Source of the DNA: CAIQPS01 sp963843455
Lineage (GTDB): Bacteria; Actinomycetota; Thermoleophilia; RBG-16-64-13
Assembly: GCA_963843455.1 (NCBI GenBank)
Contig: CAWJKE010000010.1
Coordinates: forward strand, 310,001 to 374,000
DNA: 64,000 bases
Reading direction: 5' to 3'
Each line of letters opens with the position of its first letter. The stretch's first letter is position 1. Of the stretch, positions 16,473 to 26,058 are shown in pieces. The position numbers and the translations under genes were made by a program. The notes under the pieces were generated by a model. The model saw only the letters and a list, made by a program, of their open reading frames with translations, was not told the origin of the DNA and made no database searches.

Positions 16473-19400
16473 CTACAGAACCCGTAAGATCGTCGGGATG
16501 CGGCCCAGAAAGATGTTCCCCGTCCGGCCATCGATGGAGAGCCAGTCTCCGGTCTTGAGCTCGTGACCGGCAAGGCGGGCCACCCCGCGGTATTCGTCGA
16601 CCTCGAGCGCCCGACAGTCGACTACCGCCGTCTTGCCCAGCCGCTTGGCGGTGACCGCCGCGTGCGAGGTGGCCCCGCCCCGAGCGGTCAGCAACCCGGC
16701 GACCCGGGTTATCATGGCGATGTCCTCGGGGACCGTGTCGGGGCGTAGCAGCACGATGGAATCGCCGGGCTTCTCGGTCGCGAGTCTGTCGATCTGGTCG
16801 ACGTTCACCGCTACCCGGCCCGAGTAGGCGCCGCCGGCCACGCCCATACCGACAGCAACGGCGGGGCCGAAACTCCGCGACGAGGTGTCGAAATACGGGG
16901 AGTCCTTTGTCTGCTCCTGCACCATTGCCCGCTTCTGCAGGATGAAGAGGTCACCGGCCGTGTCTGCCTCGAAGGTGAACTCGATCTCCTGAGGATCGTG
17001 CTCGCGTAGGCCGACGAGGTCGCGGGCCACCTCGAGCAATGCCGCGTAGATCTGGGGATGGTCTTTTTCGAGCGAATGCTCCAGTCCGCTGTAGGTGGGA
17101 CTGCCCAGCCGCTGAGCCTCGGATACGGGCCAGGGGAAGACGAGACCCGCCACCAGGTCCTCACCCTGGCTCCGGGGCGTGAAGTCCCCGAACAGCCGCA
17201 CCTGGTTGCTGTGGGGCTCCAGGGGATTGCGGGTGAAGGTGACTCCCGATCCCGACTCCCCGCTACGGTTGCCGAACACCATCCGCTGGATCACCACGGC
17301 CGTGCCCCACTCCTCTGCCACACCCAGGTACCGTCGGTACAGCTTGGCTTCCGGAGAATCCCAGGAGCCGAGGACCTTTCGGACGCAGGCCATCACCTGC
17401 CGGAAGGGGTCGTCCGTGTATCGGACGCCCAACTCTCTTCCTCGGGCTTTGTAGGCGAAGGCCATCTCCCGCATGTGCTCCGGCAAGAAATCGGACTTGC
17501 GTTCCACGCCGTAGCGCGCCTTGAAGTCGACCATAATGGCGTCGAACACGTCCCGGTCGATGCCCGCGGCCATCGCCCAAGTCTGCAGGAAGCGGCGATA
17601 GGAGTCCCAGGCGGCCCACTCAAAGCCCGGCCTGCGTGACAGGGCCTCGGCCAGCATGTCGTTCAGCCCCACGTCGACGAAGGTGGTCATGAGGCCCGGC
17701 ATGGAGATGGCCGCACCCGAACGGATGGAGAGGGTCAGCAGGCGGTCGGGATCTCCCAAGCGCAGCCCCGTCTCCTTCTCCAGTTCGGCGATAGCCCTGC
17801 GTACCCGCTCGACCGTGTCGGCATACAGGGGCCGATGAGCCATGGCCGGCATGGCGCTGAAGAGCTCCGTAGTGAGGATGAAGCCCTGGGGCACTCGGTG
17901 CTTGTAGGTTGCCATCTGCTTGAGCCCGAGCCCCTTGAAGCCCAGTGTCATCTGATCGTCGGTGCTCGCGTTCGGCTTGTGGATGCGCGAGACCAGGCGC
18001 TCCGGATCGTAGTTCATCATGCGGGTGAGGGAGTGGTTACTGAGGCTCTCGGTGAGCATGGATATCTCGCGCAGCACCGTGGACATATAGCGGTCCAGGG
18101 ACTGCATCCCCAGCGCCGACACCAAGACCTCCCGCAGCACCATCTCGGCTACCGCATCGATGGACATGCACCGCGCCACACACTGCCGGGGGTCGTGCTG
18201 GAGGACGGTGTGAAGCACCTGGTCGTGGCTCAGGATGGAGGTACGTGATAACTGGGTGACCGCGCCCATGAAGAATTGGAACACGTTCTGGTACTGATGG
18301 AACGTGAAGTTGTGACTGCTAAAGCTCGACTCGAGCAGACGAAGGTTGGCGCCCAGGCTGCGTGAGTCGACGCCGTCGGTGGCAAGAGCGCGCTCGAAGC
18401 GGCGGATCGCCACCGCCATGCCGCGGAGGGTGTCCCGGGTGACGTAGGGCGGGACGCCGCGGGCGACCAGGTCGTCCAGCAGGACGGCGACCAATCTCTC
18501 TACCCTGAAAGACAGACCGAGGGCGTCGAACTTGGGCTCGGTGTAGTTCCCGTACATCGACGGGATGCCGGCCGCGATGTGCCGCTTCTGGTAGATGTTC
18601 TCTACCGCGACCGAAGGCGCGGAGCTGAGCACGATCGTCTGCAACTCCTCGAGGACGGTGAGGGCCGCGTCGAGCAGGTGGTCGCGAGTGACCCGTGCCG
18701 GTCCCTTCTGCCATCCCTCCAAGGCTTTGACAAAGCCCGCGCGCGTCTTGGTCTTGAGCTGCAGGTGGTGGCTGACGGCGCCGCCGATGTCGTCGGCCGA
18801 CAGCGAGTACTTCTGGGCAAGCAACTGGTGCGTCCGGGTCACGAGGGCTACACGGCGCCGGGCCGTGTTCTGGGCCTCCCCGCCCGCGGGCAGGGAGGCG
18901 AGCAGGCCCGCGAGCGCCTCGGGCGTCAACTTCACCAGGCGGTCGAGAAGACCCCTTGTCTCTTCCGCGGTGGGACGCCCGGCGGCAGGGGCCGCGCGAC
19001 GCCGCCTGCCGTTGGACGTGGTGGTACTCCCATCGGCCGGCGGTCCCAGCAGGGCTGCCAGCTCCACAAGCACCTTGTGTGGGTCCAGCGCCCACTGCCG
19101 TTCTTGGCGCACCGCGTCCCAGGTGTTCGCGGATAGATAGGGCTGCAGACCCGCCGGATCCAGCGTGATCCAGTACGCGAGCACCTCCGCGCTGAAGTCG
19201 ACCAGGCGGTTGGAAGATTCGGCGTGCGACTGTTTACGCAGAAAATGCATGAGGGTGTCCTGGCGGCCGCAGATCTCGTCAATCTCGGTTGACACCGCCC
19301 TCAGCTCCCCTTCGGCCCCTACGTCGTTGAAGTAGACCGGAAAGGCACGCAGAAGTTGCTTGGCCACGAAATAGATGGGGGCGATATCCGCGTTGAGGAA

Positions 19401-20708
19401 CCGGCTGACGTCGCGCTGGAACAGATCGGTGTCGGCGATGTAGACGCCCCCGAGCCGCAATTGCACATTGAGTGCCGCCGCCAAGCGCTCGTAGAGAGCC
19501 GGGTTGGATTCGATGATGTGCATCCAGCAACGTATCTTCGGCAGGTGGAAGGGGTTGACCACCGTTTCCCACTCGTCGGTGGCCCCCTGGATCTCCGGGT
19601 ACTGGAACTTCCAGGAGAGCACGTCCTCGATGAAGTGGTCGGCCGCCGGCGCATTGCCGGCCTGCCCGATGGCGACGCCGATGGCTTCATAGCACTGGAA
19701 GCGCATCAAGAGGAACTGGTTGTCGCGTTCGCGGAAGAACCGGGTAAGACGAACGAGTAGCCGGTCGATGTCGGAGTGGCGCTCGGGCTTCATCAACTGG
19801 CGGACGACCCCGAGGAGATCCACCATCACCTCGTTCTGCCGGTAACCCAGGGTGTCGTCTTTGAGGAAATAGAGGCATACGGCGAAACGGTCCTCGATGT
19901 CGTCGATCCTGAAGATCTGGTCTATCGCCTGGTCGAGGACGGTGGAGAAGGCGGGCAGAGCGGCGGCCAGCAGCTCCTCTCCCGAGACCGACTCTGCCCG
20001 CGCGATCAACGCGGCCATACTCTCGGGGGAGAGTTGGGAGAAGCGGTCGGCTACTGCGCGAGGGTCGGTAAGCTCCGCCTCTTCACAACCGGCCCACGCG
20101 GGGATCGGCAGCCGCTCTGCCAGCAGCCGGTATCCGGTCACCAGCAGCGAGCGGAACAGGGCTGAGAACGCCGGCTCCAAGGCCGGCCGCTCGGCCGCCC
20201 GCTGCACAAGTGCGTGCAACAGGGTGTCGCGCTCGAGAAAGGCGAACGGGTGCATCGGCAATTCCCGATCGAGTGTCTCGGCCACGGCGCGAAGTGGCTG
20301 GTCGTAGACGTCCGAATGGGGCCCCGAGAGCGCCGCCGTGCACCAGGTGATGAGCTGCCGGAGCAGCAGCGACGTCTGCTGCGTGGAGATCGGGGTATCG
20401 AGGAGGTCGAGCACCAACTCCGACAAGAGGGTGAATAACTGAGCACGATCGTCCGAGTGCTCGAAGTAGTTCCAGTTGCGGAGCAGGATGGTCTGGAACC
20501 CGTCGATGAGCAGATCCACGTTCCGGAAGGTGTGGAAATACTCGCTCAGCGTGTCGACCAGGGGTGTCCTCACCCCGTAGTAGCCTTGGACGGCCTCGAC
20601 CAACGGCAGGTAACGATCGGGGATGACCACCTGCTGCGCGGTCTTGGAGATATTGGCTCTCAGCGCGTCGGAGTCGACGGGCATCTGCATGTCGATAGGT
20701 TCCATCAT
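16473..20708 (-). CDS. Giant PPDK-like protein: unknown N-terminus, ATP-grasp and phosphohistidine domain, no PEP barrel
   Basis: 1411 residues. Residues 1 to about 880 are largely helical and match no domain I recognise. From about 900 the ATP-grasp domain of pyruvate phosphate dikinase begins (TLGFKGLGLKQMATYKHRVP), with GVTFTRNPLEPHSN, RSQGEDLVAG and EIEFTFEADTAGDLFILQKR. The swivelling domain at about 1340 has GGATSHAAVTAKRLGKT, with the phosphate-carrying His. The protein stops about 45 residues later, where PPDK would add the 350-residue PEP/pyruvate-binding barrel. So it may phosphorylate something other than pyruvate, or use a separate acceptor domain. The N-terminal 880 residues could be that acceptor part or a regulator. 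It lies 6 bases downstream of no gene on its own strand except the CNNM gene, whose stop is at 20714. Confidence 0.8.
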   Translation of the reverse strand: MMEPIDMQMPVDSDALRANISKTAQQVVIPDRYLPLVEAVQGYYGVRTPLVDTLSEYFHTFRNVDLLIDGFQTILLRNWNYFEHSDDRAQLFTLLSELVLDLLDTPISTQQTSLLLRQLITWCTAALSGPHSDVYDQPLRAVAETLDRELPMHPFAFLERDTLLHALVQRAAERPALEPAFSALFRSLLVTGYRLLAERLPIPAWAGCEEAELTDPRAVADRFSQLSPESMAALIARAESVSGEELLAAALPAFSTVLDQAIDQIFRIDDIEDRFAVCLYFLKDDTLGYRQNEVMVDLLGVVRQLMKPERHSDIDRLLVRLTRFFRERDNQFLLMRFQCYEAIGVAIGQAGNAPAADHFIEDVLSWKFQYPEIQGATDEWETVVNPFHLPKIRCWMHIIESNPALYERLAAALNVQLRLGGVYIADTDLFQRDVSRFLNADIAPIYFVAKQLLRAFPVYFNDVGAEGELRAVSTEIDEICGRQDTLMHFLRKQSHAESSNRLVDFSAEVLAYWITLDPAGLQPYLSANTWDAVRQERQWALDPHKVLVELAALLGPPADGSTTTSNGRRRRAAPAAGRPTAEETRGLLDRLVKLTPEALAGLLASLPAGGEAQNTARRRVALVTRTHQLLAQKYSLSADDIGGAVSHHLQLKTKTRAGFVKALEGWQKGPARVTRDHLLDAALTVLEELQTIVLSSAPSVAVENIYQKRHIAAGIPSMYGNYTEPKFDALGLSFRVERLVAVLLDDLVARGVPPYVTRDTLRGMAVAIRRFERALATDGVDSRSLGANLRLLESSFSSHNFTFHQYQNVFQFFMGAVTQLSRTSILSHDQVLHTVLQHDPRQCVARCMSIDAVAEMVLREVLVSALGMQSLDRYMSTVLREISMLTESLSNHSLTRMMNYDPERLVSRIHKPNASTDDQMTLGFKGLGLKQMATYKHRVPQGFILTTELFSAMPAMAHRPLYADTVERVRRAIAELEKETGLRLGDPDRLLTLSIRSGAAISMPGLMTTFVDVGLNDMLAEALSRRPGFEWAAWDSYRRFLQTWAMAAGIDRDVFDAIMVDFKARYGVERKSDFLPEHMREMAFAYKARGRELGVRYTDDPFRQVMACVRKVLGSWDSPEAKLYRRYLGVAEEWGTAVVIQRMVFGNRSGESGSGVTFTRNPLEPHSNQVRLFGDFTPRSQGEDLVAGLVFPWPVSEAQRLGSPTYSGLEHSLEKDHPQIYAALLEVARDLVGLREHDPQEIEFTFEADTAGDLFILQKRAMVQEQTKDSPYFDTSSRSFGPAVAVGMGVAGGAYSGRVAVNVDQIDRLATEKPGDSIVLLRPDTVPEDIAMITRVAGLLTARGGATSHAAVTAKRLGKTAVVDCRALEVDEYRGVARLAGHELKTGDWLSIDGRTGNIFLGRIPTILRVL

Positions 20709-20713
20709 CGATA

Positions 20714-22033
20714 CTAGTCGCTGTCAGCCCGCTCGGTGGCCTCCGCGTCTTCCAGGCTGTCGTCCTCCGCGTCCGCGGCCTCCAGCCTGGTGAGGAGCAC
20801 CCTGCTGATGCGCATGCCGTCCACCTCGGTCACCTCAGCAAGGAAGTCGCCCACCTGCACCTCGTCGCCCACACGCGGACGGCGCTGCAGTTGTTCGAAC
20901 ACCCGGCCTCCCAGGGTGGGGAAACCTTCTTCCGGGATCTTCATGCCCAGCGCTTCCTCGAGGTCGTCGACGCGGGTACTCCCGTCGACGGAATAGCTGC
21001 CGTTGCTCTGCCGCTCTATGGGGGGTCCCTCCAGATCGAACTCGTCCTGCACCTCGCCGATGAGTTCCTCCACCACGTCCTGGATGGTCACTATCCCGGC
21101 GGTGCCACCGTGCTCGTCTACTACGATGGCAAGAGGCGTCCTGGTGCTCTGGAAGCGCTGAAGGGCCACCTCGATGTTCGCCGTCTCCGCGATGAACCCG
21201 ATAGGACGGATCAGGCGGAGGAGCCCGCCGGTGCGCTCAGCCCGATATAGGTCCTTCACGTGCATGTAACCGACAATGTTGTCGACGTCCTCTTCAAAGA
21301 CGGGATAGCGGGTGTGGCTGGTCTCCTCCACCTCGGCTATGGCCTCGTTCACCGTGCTCGACGCATGGAGGAAGGCGGTCTCGGTGCGGGGGACCATGAT
21401 GTCGCTGACCGTTCTGTCGCCAAAGGTGAGCGCGCGCCGCATGAGGGTCTGCTCCACCTCGTCGATATGTCCCACTTCCTGGCTGGCCTCCAGGATCATG
21501 CGGAGCTCCTCCTCCGAGTGAGCCAGGTCGAACTCCGACGCCGGCTCGATGCGGAACAGCTTGAGGACTCCGACGGTGATGATATAGAGGAACCAAGTGA
21601 CCGGACGGGTTATCACATAGAACCAGCGGAGCGGTACGGCGATGGCGAGCGTAGACCCCTCGGCCTTGCGTATGGCGAGCGACTTGGGCACCAACTCTCC
21701 GAAGATGATGGTGATGAAGGTGATGATGACAAAGGCGAGGATGGCGGACAGAGTCGGATTCAAGGCGACGTCCAGCAGATCGGAGAAGGCCACAGCGCCC
21801 AGCCAGCCGAGCCCCAGGCTGGCGGCGGTGACGCCGAGTTGCGTGGCCGAGAGGTACGCCGCCATATTGTTGACGATGTGCTCCGCTACCCGGGCGCGGC
21901 GGCTGCCTTCGGCGGCAAGCTCCGCAATGCGGGTTTCGCGCACTTTGACGATGGCGAACTCTGCCACCACGAAGAAGGCGTTCACCACGATGAGTAGGGC
22001 GACGCCGACTATCTCGAGGCTGGTGGAAGTCAT
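20714..22033 (-). CDS. CNNM/CorC-family membrane protein (HlyC/CorC-type, CBS domains)
   Basis: 439 residues. DUF21 membrane domain in residues 1-190: NAFFVVAEFAIVKVRETRI, ATQLGVTAASLGLGWLG, ITIIFGELVPKSLAIRKAEG. Then a CBS pair (SDIMVPRTETAFLHASSTV; TPLAIVVDEHGGTAGIVTI) and a CorC_HlyC domain ending near EVTEVDGMRISRV. These proteins are thought to export or homeostatically move Mg or other divalent ions. The acidic tail is short. It ends 6 bases before the PPDK-like start, so the two genes are probably co-transcribed. Confidence 0.9.
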   Translation of the reverse strand: MTSTSLEIVGVALLIVVNAFFVVAEFAIVKVRETRIAELAAEGSRRARVAEHIVNNMAAYLSATQLGVTAASLGLGWLGAVAFSDLLDVALNPTLSAILAFVIITFITIIFGELVPKSLAIRKAEGSTLAIAVPLRWFYVITRPVTWFLYIITVGVLKLFRIEPASEFDLAHSEEELRMILEASQEVGHIDEVEQTLMRRALTFGDRTVSDIMVPRTETAFLHASSTVNEAIAEVEETSHTRYPVFEEDVDNIVGYMHVKDLYRAERTGGLLRLIRPIGFIAETANIEVALQRFQSTRTPLAIVVDEHGGTAGIVTIQDVVEELIGEVQDEFDLEGPPIERQSNGSYSVDGSTRVDDLEEALGMKIPEEGFPTLGGRVFEQLQRRPRVGDEVQVGDFLAEVTEVDGMRISRVLLTRLEAADAEDDSLEDAEATERADSD

Positions 22034-22214
22034 CGGTGGCTCACCCGGGCACCGGGTGTGGACGGGGTACGGGAACTACGGGAATCTGCAGGCCTTTTCA
22101 TTTCGCTACACTCCAGCATAGCATAAGGCGGCATGTCAGCCGGCTGCCGCCCCGGCTCTGGGGCGACTCGGGGCGCCACCGCCTGCCTGCCGCCTCGCCC
22201 CGCTTCGTCCGGCG

Positions 22215-23240
22215 CTAACCGGCCCGATCGCCGACGGTCTCCATGACCGGCTTGAGTATCTGCCAGGCCTCCTCGGCGGTCTCGACGTAGGAGAATATCT
22301 CGATGTCGGCGGGTGCGATGACCCCCTCCTCCACCAGGGCGTGGAAGTCGATGATCCGCTCCCAGTAGTCCCGAGAGAAGAGCAGAACAGGGATCGGCTT
22401 TATCTTGCGCGTTTGAATGAGGGTCAGGACCTCGAAGAGTTCATCCAGCGTGCCGTACCCGCCGGGGAACACGACGAGGGCGATCGCCCGCAGCAGGAAG
22501 TGCATCTTGCGTATGGCGAAGTAGTGGAAGTCGAAACACAGATGGGGGGTGATGTACTCATTGGGCGCTTGCTCGAACGGCAGCACTATGTTCAGTCCGA
22601 TACTTTCCGCGCCGATGTCGTGGGCGCCCCGGTTCGCCGCTTCCATGACGCCCGGCCCGCCGCCGGTGACGACCACCACGCTCCCCGCGTCGTGTTGCAG
22701 TACGCATGCGTCTCCCGGCGTCCGCTCCTGGTCGGCGGTGCAGATCATCTGGGCCAGGCGCCGGGCCTCGTCGTAGAAGCGCGTCTTCTTCACCAGGCTT
22801 CGAATCGTCTCGAGCCGCCGGCCGGCTTCGGGGTCGTCCGGGCTCTCGGCCGCCAACCGCTCGGCAACCGCCAGCCGCTCCGCTGCATCTTCGGGAGCCG
22901 GGATGCGGGCGCTGCCGAAGACCACCACCGTCGCGGCGATACCCCGGTCCCCCATCAGTATGTCGGGCTTGAGGAACTCGAGCTGGAGGCGGGCGCCGCG
23001 CAGCTCGTCCCGCATGAGGAAGTCGGGATCCTCGTAGCTCAGCCGGTAGGCCGGGGACAGCGTCTGTGGCGTCTCTGGGTCCAGGCGCGTGCGCAGGCGG
23101 TCCTCATGCGCGGACGGGAAGGGGTTGGCAACCGGGTTGGCCCGCTCGGCCTTGCGTCCGTCCGTCGACCCTTCCGGGCGCTCCTTCGGCTCGCCGCTCG
23201 CGAGGTCGTCGCTCTTGAGGTCGTCCCTCTGCTCGTCCAC
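22215..23240 (-). CDS. LOG-family protein (TIGR00730-type nucleoside monophosphate phosphoribohydrolase)
   Basis: 341 residues from GTG 23240 (TTG 23243 also possible), with a G-rich stretch upstream. The first 90 residues are a charged, poorly conserved extension. The Rossmann-type domain follows: VVVFGSARIPAPEDA, VVVTGGGPGVMEAANRGAHD, and the signature VVFPGGYGTLDELFEVLTLI. LOG proteins split N6-modified AMP into base and ribose phosphate, and are often misnamed lysine decarboxylases. A much longer open frame to 23876 exists but its upstream part is a shadow of the ligase gene. It starts 20 bases after that gene's stop. Confidence 0.85.
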   Translation of the reverse strand: MDEQRDDLKSDDLASGEPKERPEGSTDGRKAERANPVANPFPSAHEDRLRTRLDPETPQTLSPAYRLSYEDPDFLMRDELRGARLQLEFLKPDILMGDRGIAATVVVFGSARIPAPEDAAERLAVAERLAAESPDDPEAGRRLETIRSLVKKTRFYDEARRLAQMICTADQERTPGDACVLQHDAGSVVVVTGGGPGVMEAANRGAHDIGAESIGLNIVLPFEQAPNEYITPHLCFDFHYFAIRKMHFLLRAIALVVFPGGYGTLDELFEVLTLIQTRKIKPIPVLLFSRDYWERIIDFHALVEEGVIAPADIEIFSYVETAEEAWQILKPVMETVGDRAG

Positions 23241-23260
23241 CAAACCGCCCCCCGGGAGCT

Positions 23261-24610
23261 CTATTGCTCCTTGCGCTTGTCGACGACTCGCTGCGCCTTG
23301 CCCTCGGCCCGTTCTATGGAGCCCGGCTCTTTGAACGTGACCCCCACGTTGATGCCGATGATGTCCTTGATGTTCTTCTGGATGTTGGACTTCAGGGCTA
23401 CCAAGGCCTCGTGCTCGGCGATGGTGGTCACGTCGTCCATGGACAGGATGGCCTCGGAGACTTCGTGGTAGAGAGCCTGCTTGATCTCCACCTGGACCTC
23501 CATGTTGTCCATGGCGCCCTTGCGGGTCACGATGAGCCGGTAGTGCGGCTCCACCTGCGGCGACATGAGCAGGACCGACTCCACCTGGCTGGGGAAGACG
23601 TTGACCCCGCGGATGATGAGCATGTCGTCGGTGCGGCCCGAGACCCGGTCCATCCGGGTGTTGGTGCGTCCGCAGACGCAGGGCTGGGTGATGAGGCGGG
23701 TGATGTCGCCCGTCCGGTAGCGGATGAGCGGGAAGGCCTGCTTGGTGAGGGTGGTTATCACCAACTCGCCCATCTCTCCCTCGGGAAGTATCTCGCCGGT
23801 GTCGGGATCGATGATCTCGGGCAGGAAGTGGTCGTCGTTGAGGTGCAGTCCCGACTGGGCCTCCACGCACTCGCACGACACGCCGGGGCCGATGATCTCG
23901 CTAAGGCCGTAGATGTCGCAGGCCTTGATGTTCCACTTCTGCTCGATGTCGCGGCGCATGGCCTCCGACCAGGGCTCGGCACCGAAGACCCCCACCTTCA
24001 GGGGGAACCTCTTGACGTCCAGGTCGAGCTGCTGGGCCACGTCGTAGAGGTAGAGAGCGAAGCTGGGGGTGCAGCAGATGACGGTGCTGCCGAAGTCCTG
24101 CATGAGCATGAGCTGGCGCTGGGTGTTGCTCCCGGATATGGGGATGACCGAAGCGCCGATGAGTTCCGCGCCGTAGTGGGCGCCGAGGCCGCCGGTGAAA
24201 AGGCCGTAGCCGTAGGCCACCTGGACCACATCGTCGGGGGTGGTGCCCGCCCCGGCCAGGGCGCGGGCGCAGACGTTGGCCCACATGGCGATGTCGTCGC
24301 GGGTGTAGCCCACCGTGGTCGGTTTGCCGGTGGTGCCGGAGGAGGCGTGGATGCGGACTACGTCTCTCATCGGCGTGGCGAAGAGGCCGAAGGGATACTC
24401 GTCGCGCAGGTTGTACTTGCGGGTGAAGGGAAGCCGGGGGAGGTCCGTGAGGCCGCGGATCTGGTCGGGTGCCACGCCGGCCTCGTCGAAGAGACGCCTG
24501 TAGAAGGGGACTCGATCGTAGACGCGTTTGGCCAGGGCCACGAGGCGCTCTCCTTGTAGCTTGCTGAGCTGCTCGCGGTCCATGCACTCGTTTTCGCGGT
24601 CGAAGATCAT
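23261..24610 (-). CDS. paaK: Phenylacetate-CoA ligase
   Basis: 449 residues of the adenylate-forming superfamily. Visible: RIHASSGTTGKPTTVGY (phosphate loop), AYGYGLFTGGLGAHYG, CDIYGLSEIIGPGVSCE, YRTGDITRLI, DRVSGRTDDMLIIRGVNVFP, and the C-terminal IERAEGKAQRVVDKR with the catalytic Lys. It makes phenylacetyl-CoA from phenylacetate, CoA and ATP; some relatives act on indole-acetate or other aryl acids. ATG 24610 has AGGGGAA about 10 bases upstream. It precedes the LOG gene on the same strand. With the AOR at 26845 it could complete a phenylacetaldehyde-to-phenylacetyl-CoA route. Confidence 0.92.
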   Translation of the reverse strand: MIFDRENECMDREQLSKLQGERLVALAKRVYDRVPFYRRLFDEAGVAPDQIRGLTDLPRLPFTRKYNLRDEYPFGLFATPMRDVVRIHASSGTTGKPTTVGYTRDDIAMWANVCARALAGAGTTPDDVVQVAYGYGLFTGGLGAHYGAELIGASVIPISGSNTQRQLMLMQDFGSTVICCTPSFALYLYDVAQQLDLDVKRFPLKVGVFGAEPWSEAMRRDIEQKWNIKACDIYGLSEIIGPGVSCECVEAQSGLHLNDDHFLPEIIDPDTGEILPEGEMGELVITTLTKQAFPLIRYRTGDITRLITQPCVCGRTNTRMDRVSGRTDDMLIIRGVNVFPSQVESVLLMSPQVEPHYRLIVTRKGAMDNMEVQVEIKQALYHEVSEAILSMDDVTTIAEHEALVALKSNIQKNIKDIIGINVGVTFKEPGSIERAEGKAQRVVDKRKEQ

Positions 24611-24805
24611 CTGCTCGTTCCCCTAGGTCTCATAGTTGTGCAGCAGTCAAGGTGCGGTCGCCGCCATGCCGGCCTGCGACCATGCTCGACGATGGTAACG
24701 CAAAAGCTGCTCCGCCGCGTGCGGCAGGCGTGCCAACTGGTAACTGCCCCGAGGGCAATGGTGAAACCCAGAACTACGCAGAGTTGCAGCGCATAGCCGC
24801 GCGGC

Positions 24806-25321
24806 CTAGGGCGTTCCGAAATCAGGGATCCAGAGCATACGGAACAAGCCCATCAGGGCTAACACGACGACGATGAAGGCGATCAGCATGACCCACTGGA
24901 ATCGTGTTGGCGTCATGCGGTGCTCGGCCTCTCTCTGCGAATTTCCTTGCGTGTGCTCCGGCAGATCGCCCTGGGGTTTGAGGCTGTTCAACCAGTCTGC
25001 GGTGCCCGCGGGTTCGCTGGATACGCTGTGTCCGCTTTGTCTCGGGCTCCTCTCGGTGCGCCGCGTCTTTCGCGAGAGCCAGGCGAGCGCGGCGGGCACG
25101 GCGATGACGAACCCGATGCTCGCGAGCATGATGGCAACCACGGGCCATGCCCCGCTTCCGCCCCACTCGAAGAGGATCACGAGATAAATCGCAATGAAGA
25201 AGATGATGGCTGCGGCCGACAATGCGACCGCTACGTACCACGCGACCGGGCCGAAGATGTGGATCCTTCGCTTGTGGTTCGCGTCGTCACGCCACTCATC
25301 AGACAGCCGCGGGCACATCAA
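24806..25321 (-). CDS. Hypothetical membrane protein (three predicted helices)
   Basis: 171 residues, no family recognised. Two N-terminal membrane segments (VAWYVAVALSAAAIIFFIAI and GAWPVVAIMLASIGFVIAV), a charged cytoplasmic loop of about 60 residues, then a third helix (WVMLIAFIVVVLALMGLFRM). The region's base composition is a little less GC-rich than its neighbours. It is on the same strand as the two small membrane genes at 25406 and 25894, so the three may form one group. A GTG or ATG further in is possible as start. Confidence 0.5.
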   Translation of the reverse strand: MMCPRLSDEWRDDANHKRRIHIFGPVAWYVAVALSAAAIIFFIAIYLVILFEWGGSGAWPVVAIMLASIGFVIAVPAALAWLSRKTRRTERSPRQSGHSVSSEPAGTADWLNSLKPQGDLPEHTQGNSQREAEHRMTPTRFQWVMLIAFIVVVLALMGLFRMLWIPDFGTP

Positions 25322-25405
25322 GACCTCTCGTGGGGAAGTATTTGGATCCCATGGCCAGATTAATGCTTTCGCTGAAGAAACAAAAGGAGCCTTTTGTGGG
25401 GGACT

Positions 25406-25900
25406 CTAGAAAGCCATCCCGGCCACTGCCGCTACCGCGACCATATCCACGCCGGCAACAGCCGCTCCTATGTGCCAGGCTCGCAGCCGCTGAGGGCGGT
25501 GGAGCGGATTCTCAGGGTTGAATGGTCGCGCCACGAGCGAAGCGATGGACGCGCCGACCATGCCGACGAGGAAGACCACGACGAAGGCGAACAGCACGGT
25601 GAAGATGAGCCAGCCTATCCCGCCGGGGTACTCGGGGTCGCGCGGAACCAAGACTCCAGTCGCGGCGGCCAACGTCAGCGCCGGGACAATGGCGAAAGCC
25701 AAACCGTAACTCCAATCCGGGTCTGGACGGCTGAGTAGCTGGAAGACGAAGGGGGGAACAAGCATCGCGGAAGCAATGGCGACGAACCAACCCGGCCAAT
25801 CGAACCCTGGCTCACCAAGCCATACGAGCAGCACGGGAGCAACAAAGACGATGAGGGCCACGCTCGCCGAATAGATGACACGCTCGCTCGGATTCACCAT
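25406..25900 (-). CDS. Hypothetical integral membrane protein
   Basis: 164 residues with about five hydrophobic segments (e.g. YSASVALIVFVAPVLLVWLG, IGWLIFTVLFAFVVVFLVGM, GAAVAGVDMVAVAAVAGMAF). No named family. Its ATG overlaps the stop of the upstream 54-residue gene in the string ATGGTGA, pointing to coupled translation. Function unknown. Confidence 0.55.
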   Translation of the reverse strand: MVNPSERVIYSASVALIVFVAPVLLVWLGEPGFDWPGWFVAIASAMLVPPFVFQLLSRPDPDWSYGLAFAIVPALTLAAATGVLVPRDPEYPGGIGWLIFTVLFAFVVVFLVGMVGASIASLVARPFNPENPLHRPQRLRAWHIGAAVAGVDMVAVAAVAGMAF

Positions 25901-26058
25901 CTATCACGTAGCAGGAAGAGAACGATGGCCACAACTGTGAGGGCTGCAACGACGAAAGCAACAGCGCCAACCCAGAAGTCCTGAGCGCTCGCCAGGGCAC
26001 GCTTGCGCGCATGATTTCGCCCAGCAGCCTCAGACCTTGAAGGCCGACGGACAGACAT
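25894..26058 (-). CDS. Small single-span membrane protein (54 residues)
   Basis: Not long enough for usual ORF cut-offs. ATG 26058 lies inside the 3' end of the endonuclease III gene in another frame; the product starts MSVRRPSRSEAAGRNHARKR and has one membrane helix (VGAVAFVVAALTVVAIVLFL) with a basic C-end LLRDRW. The stop overlaps the ATG of the next membrane gene. The basic-then-hydrophobic layout and the neat overlaps at both ends favour a real gene, but no homolog is known to me. Confidence 0.45.
   Translation of the reverse strand: MSVRRPSRSEAAGRNHARKRALASAQDFWVGAVAFVVAALTVVAIVLFLLRDRW

Noticed and set aside
22215..23876. Extended 553-residue form of the LOG protein
   Set aside because: The upstream 210 residues are a frame shadow of paaK, rich in His/Arg; the start at 23240 gives a normal protein.
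23264..24559. 431-codon plus-strand open frame
   Set aside because: Shadow of paaK.
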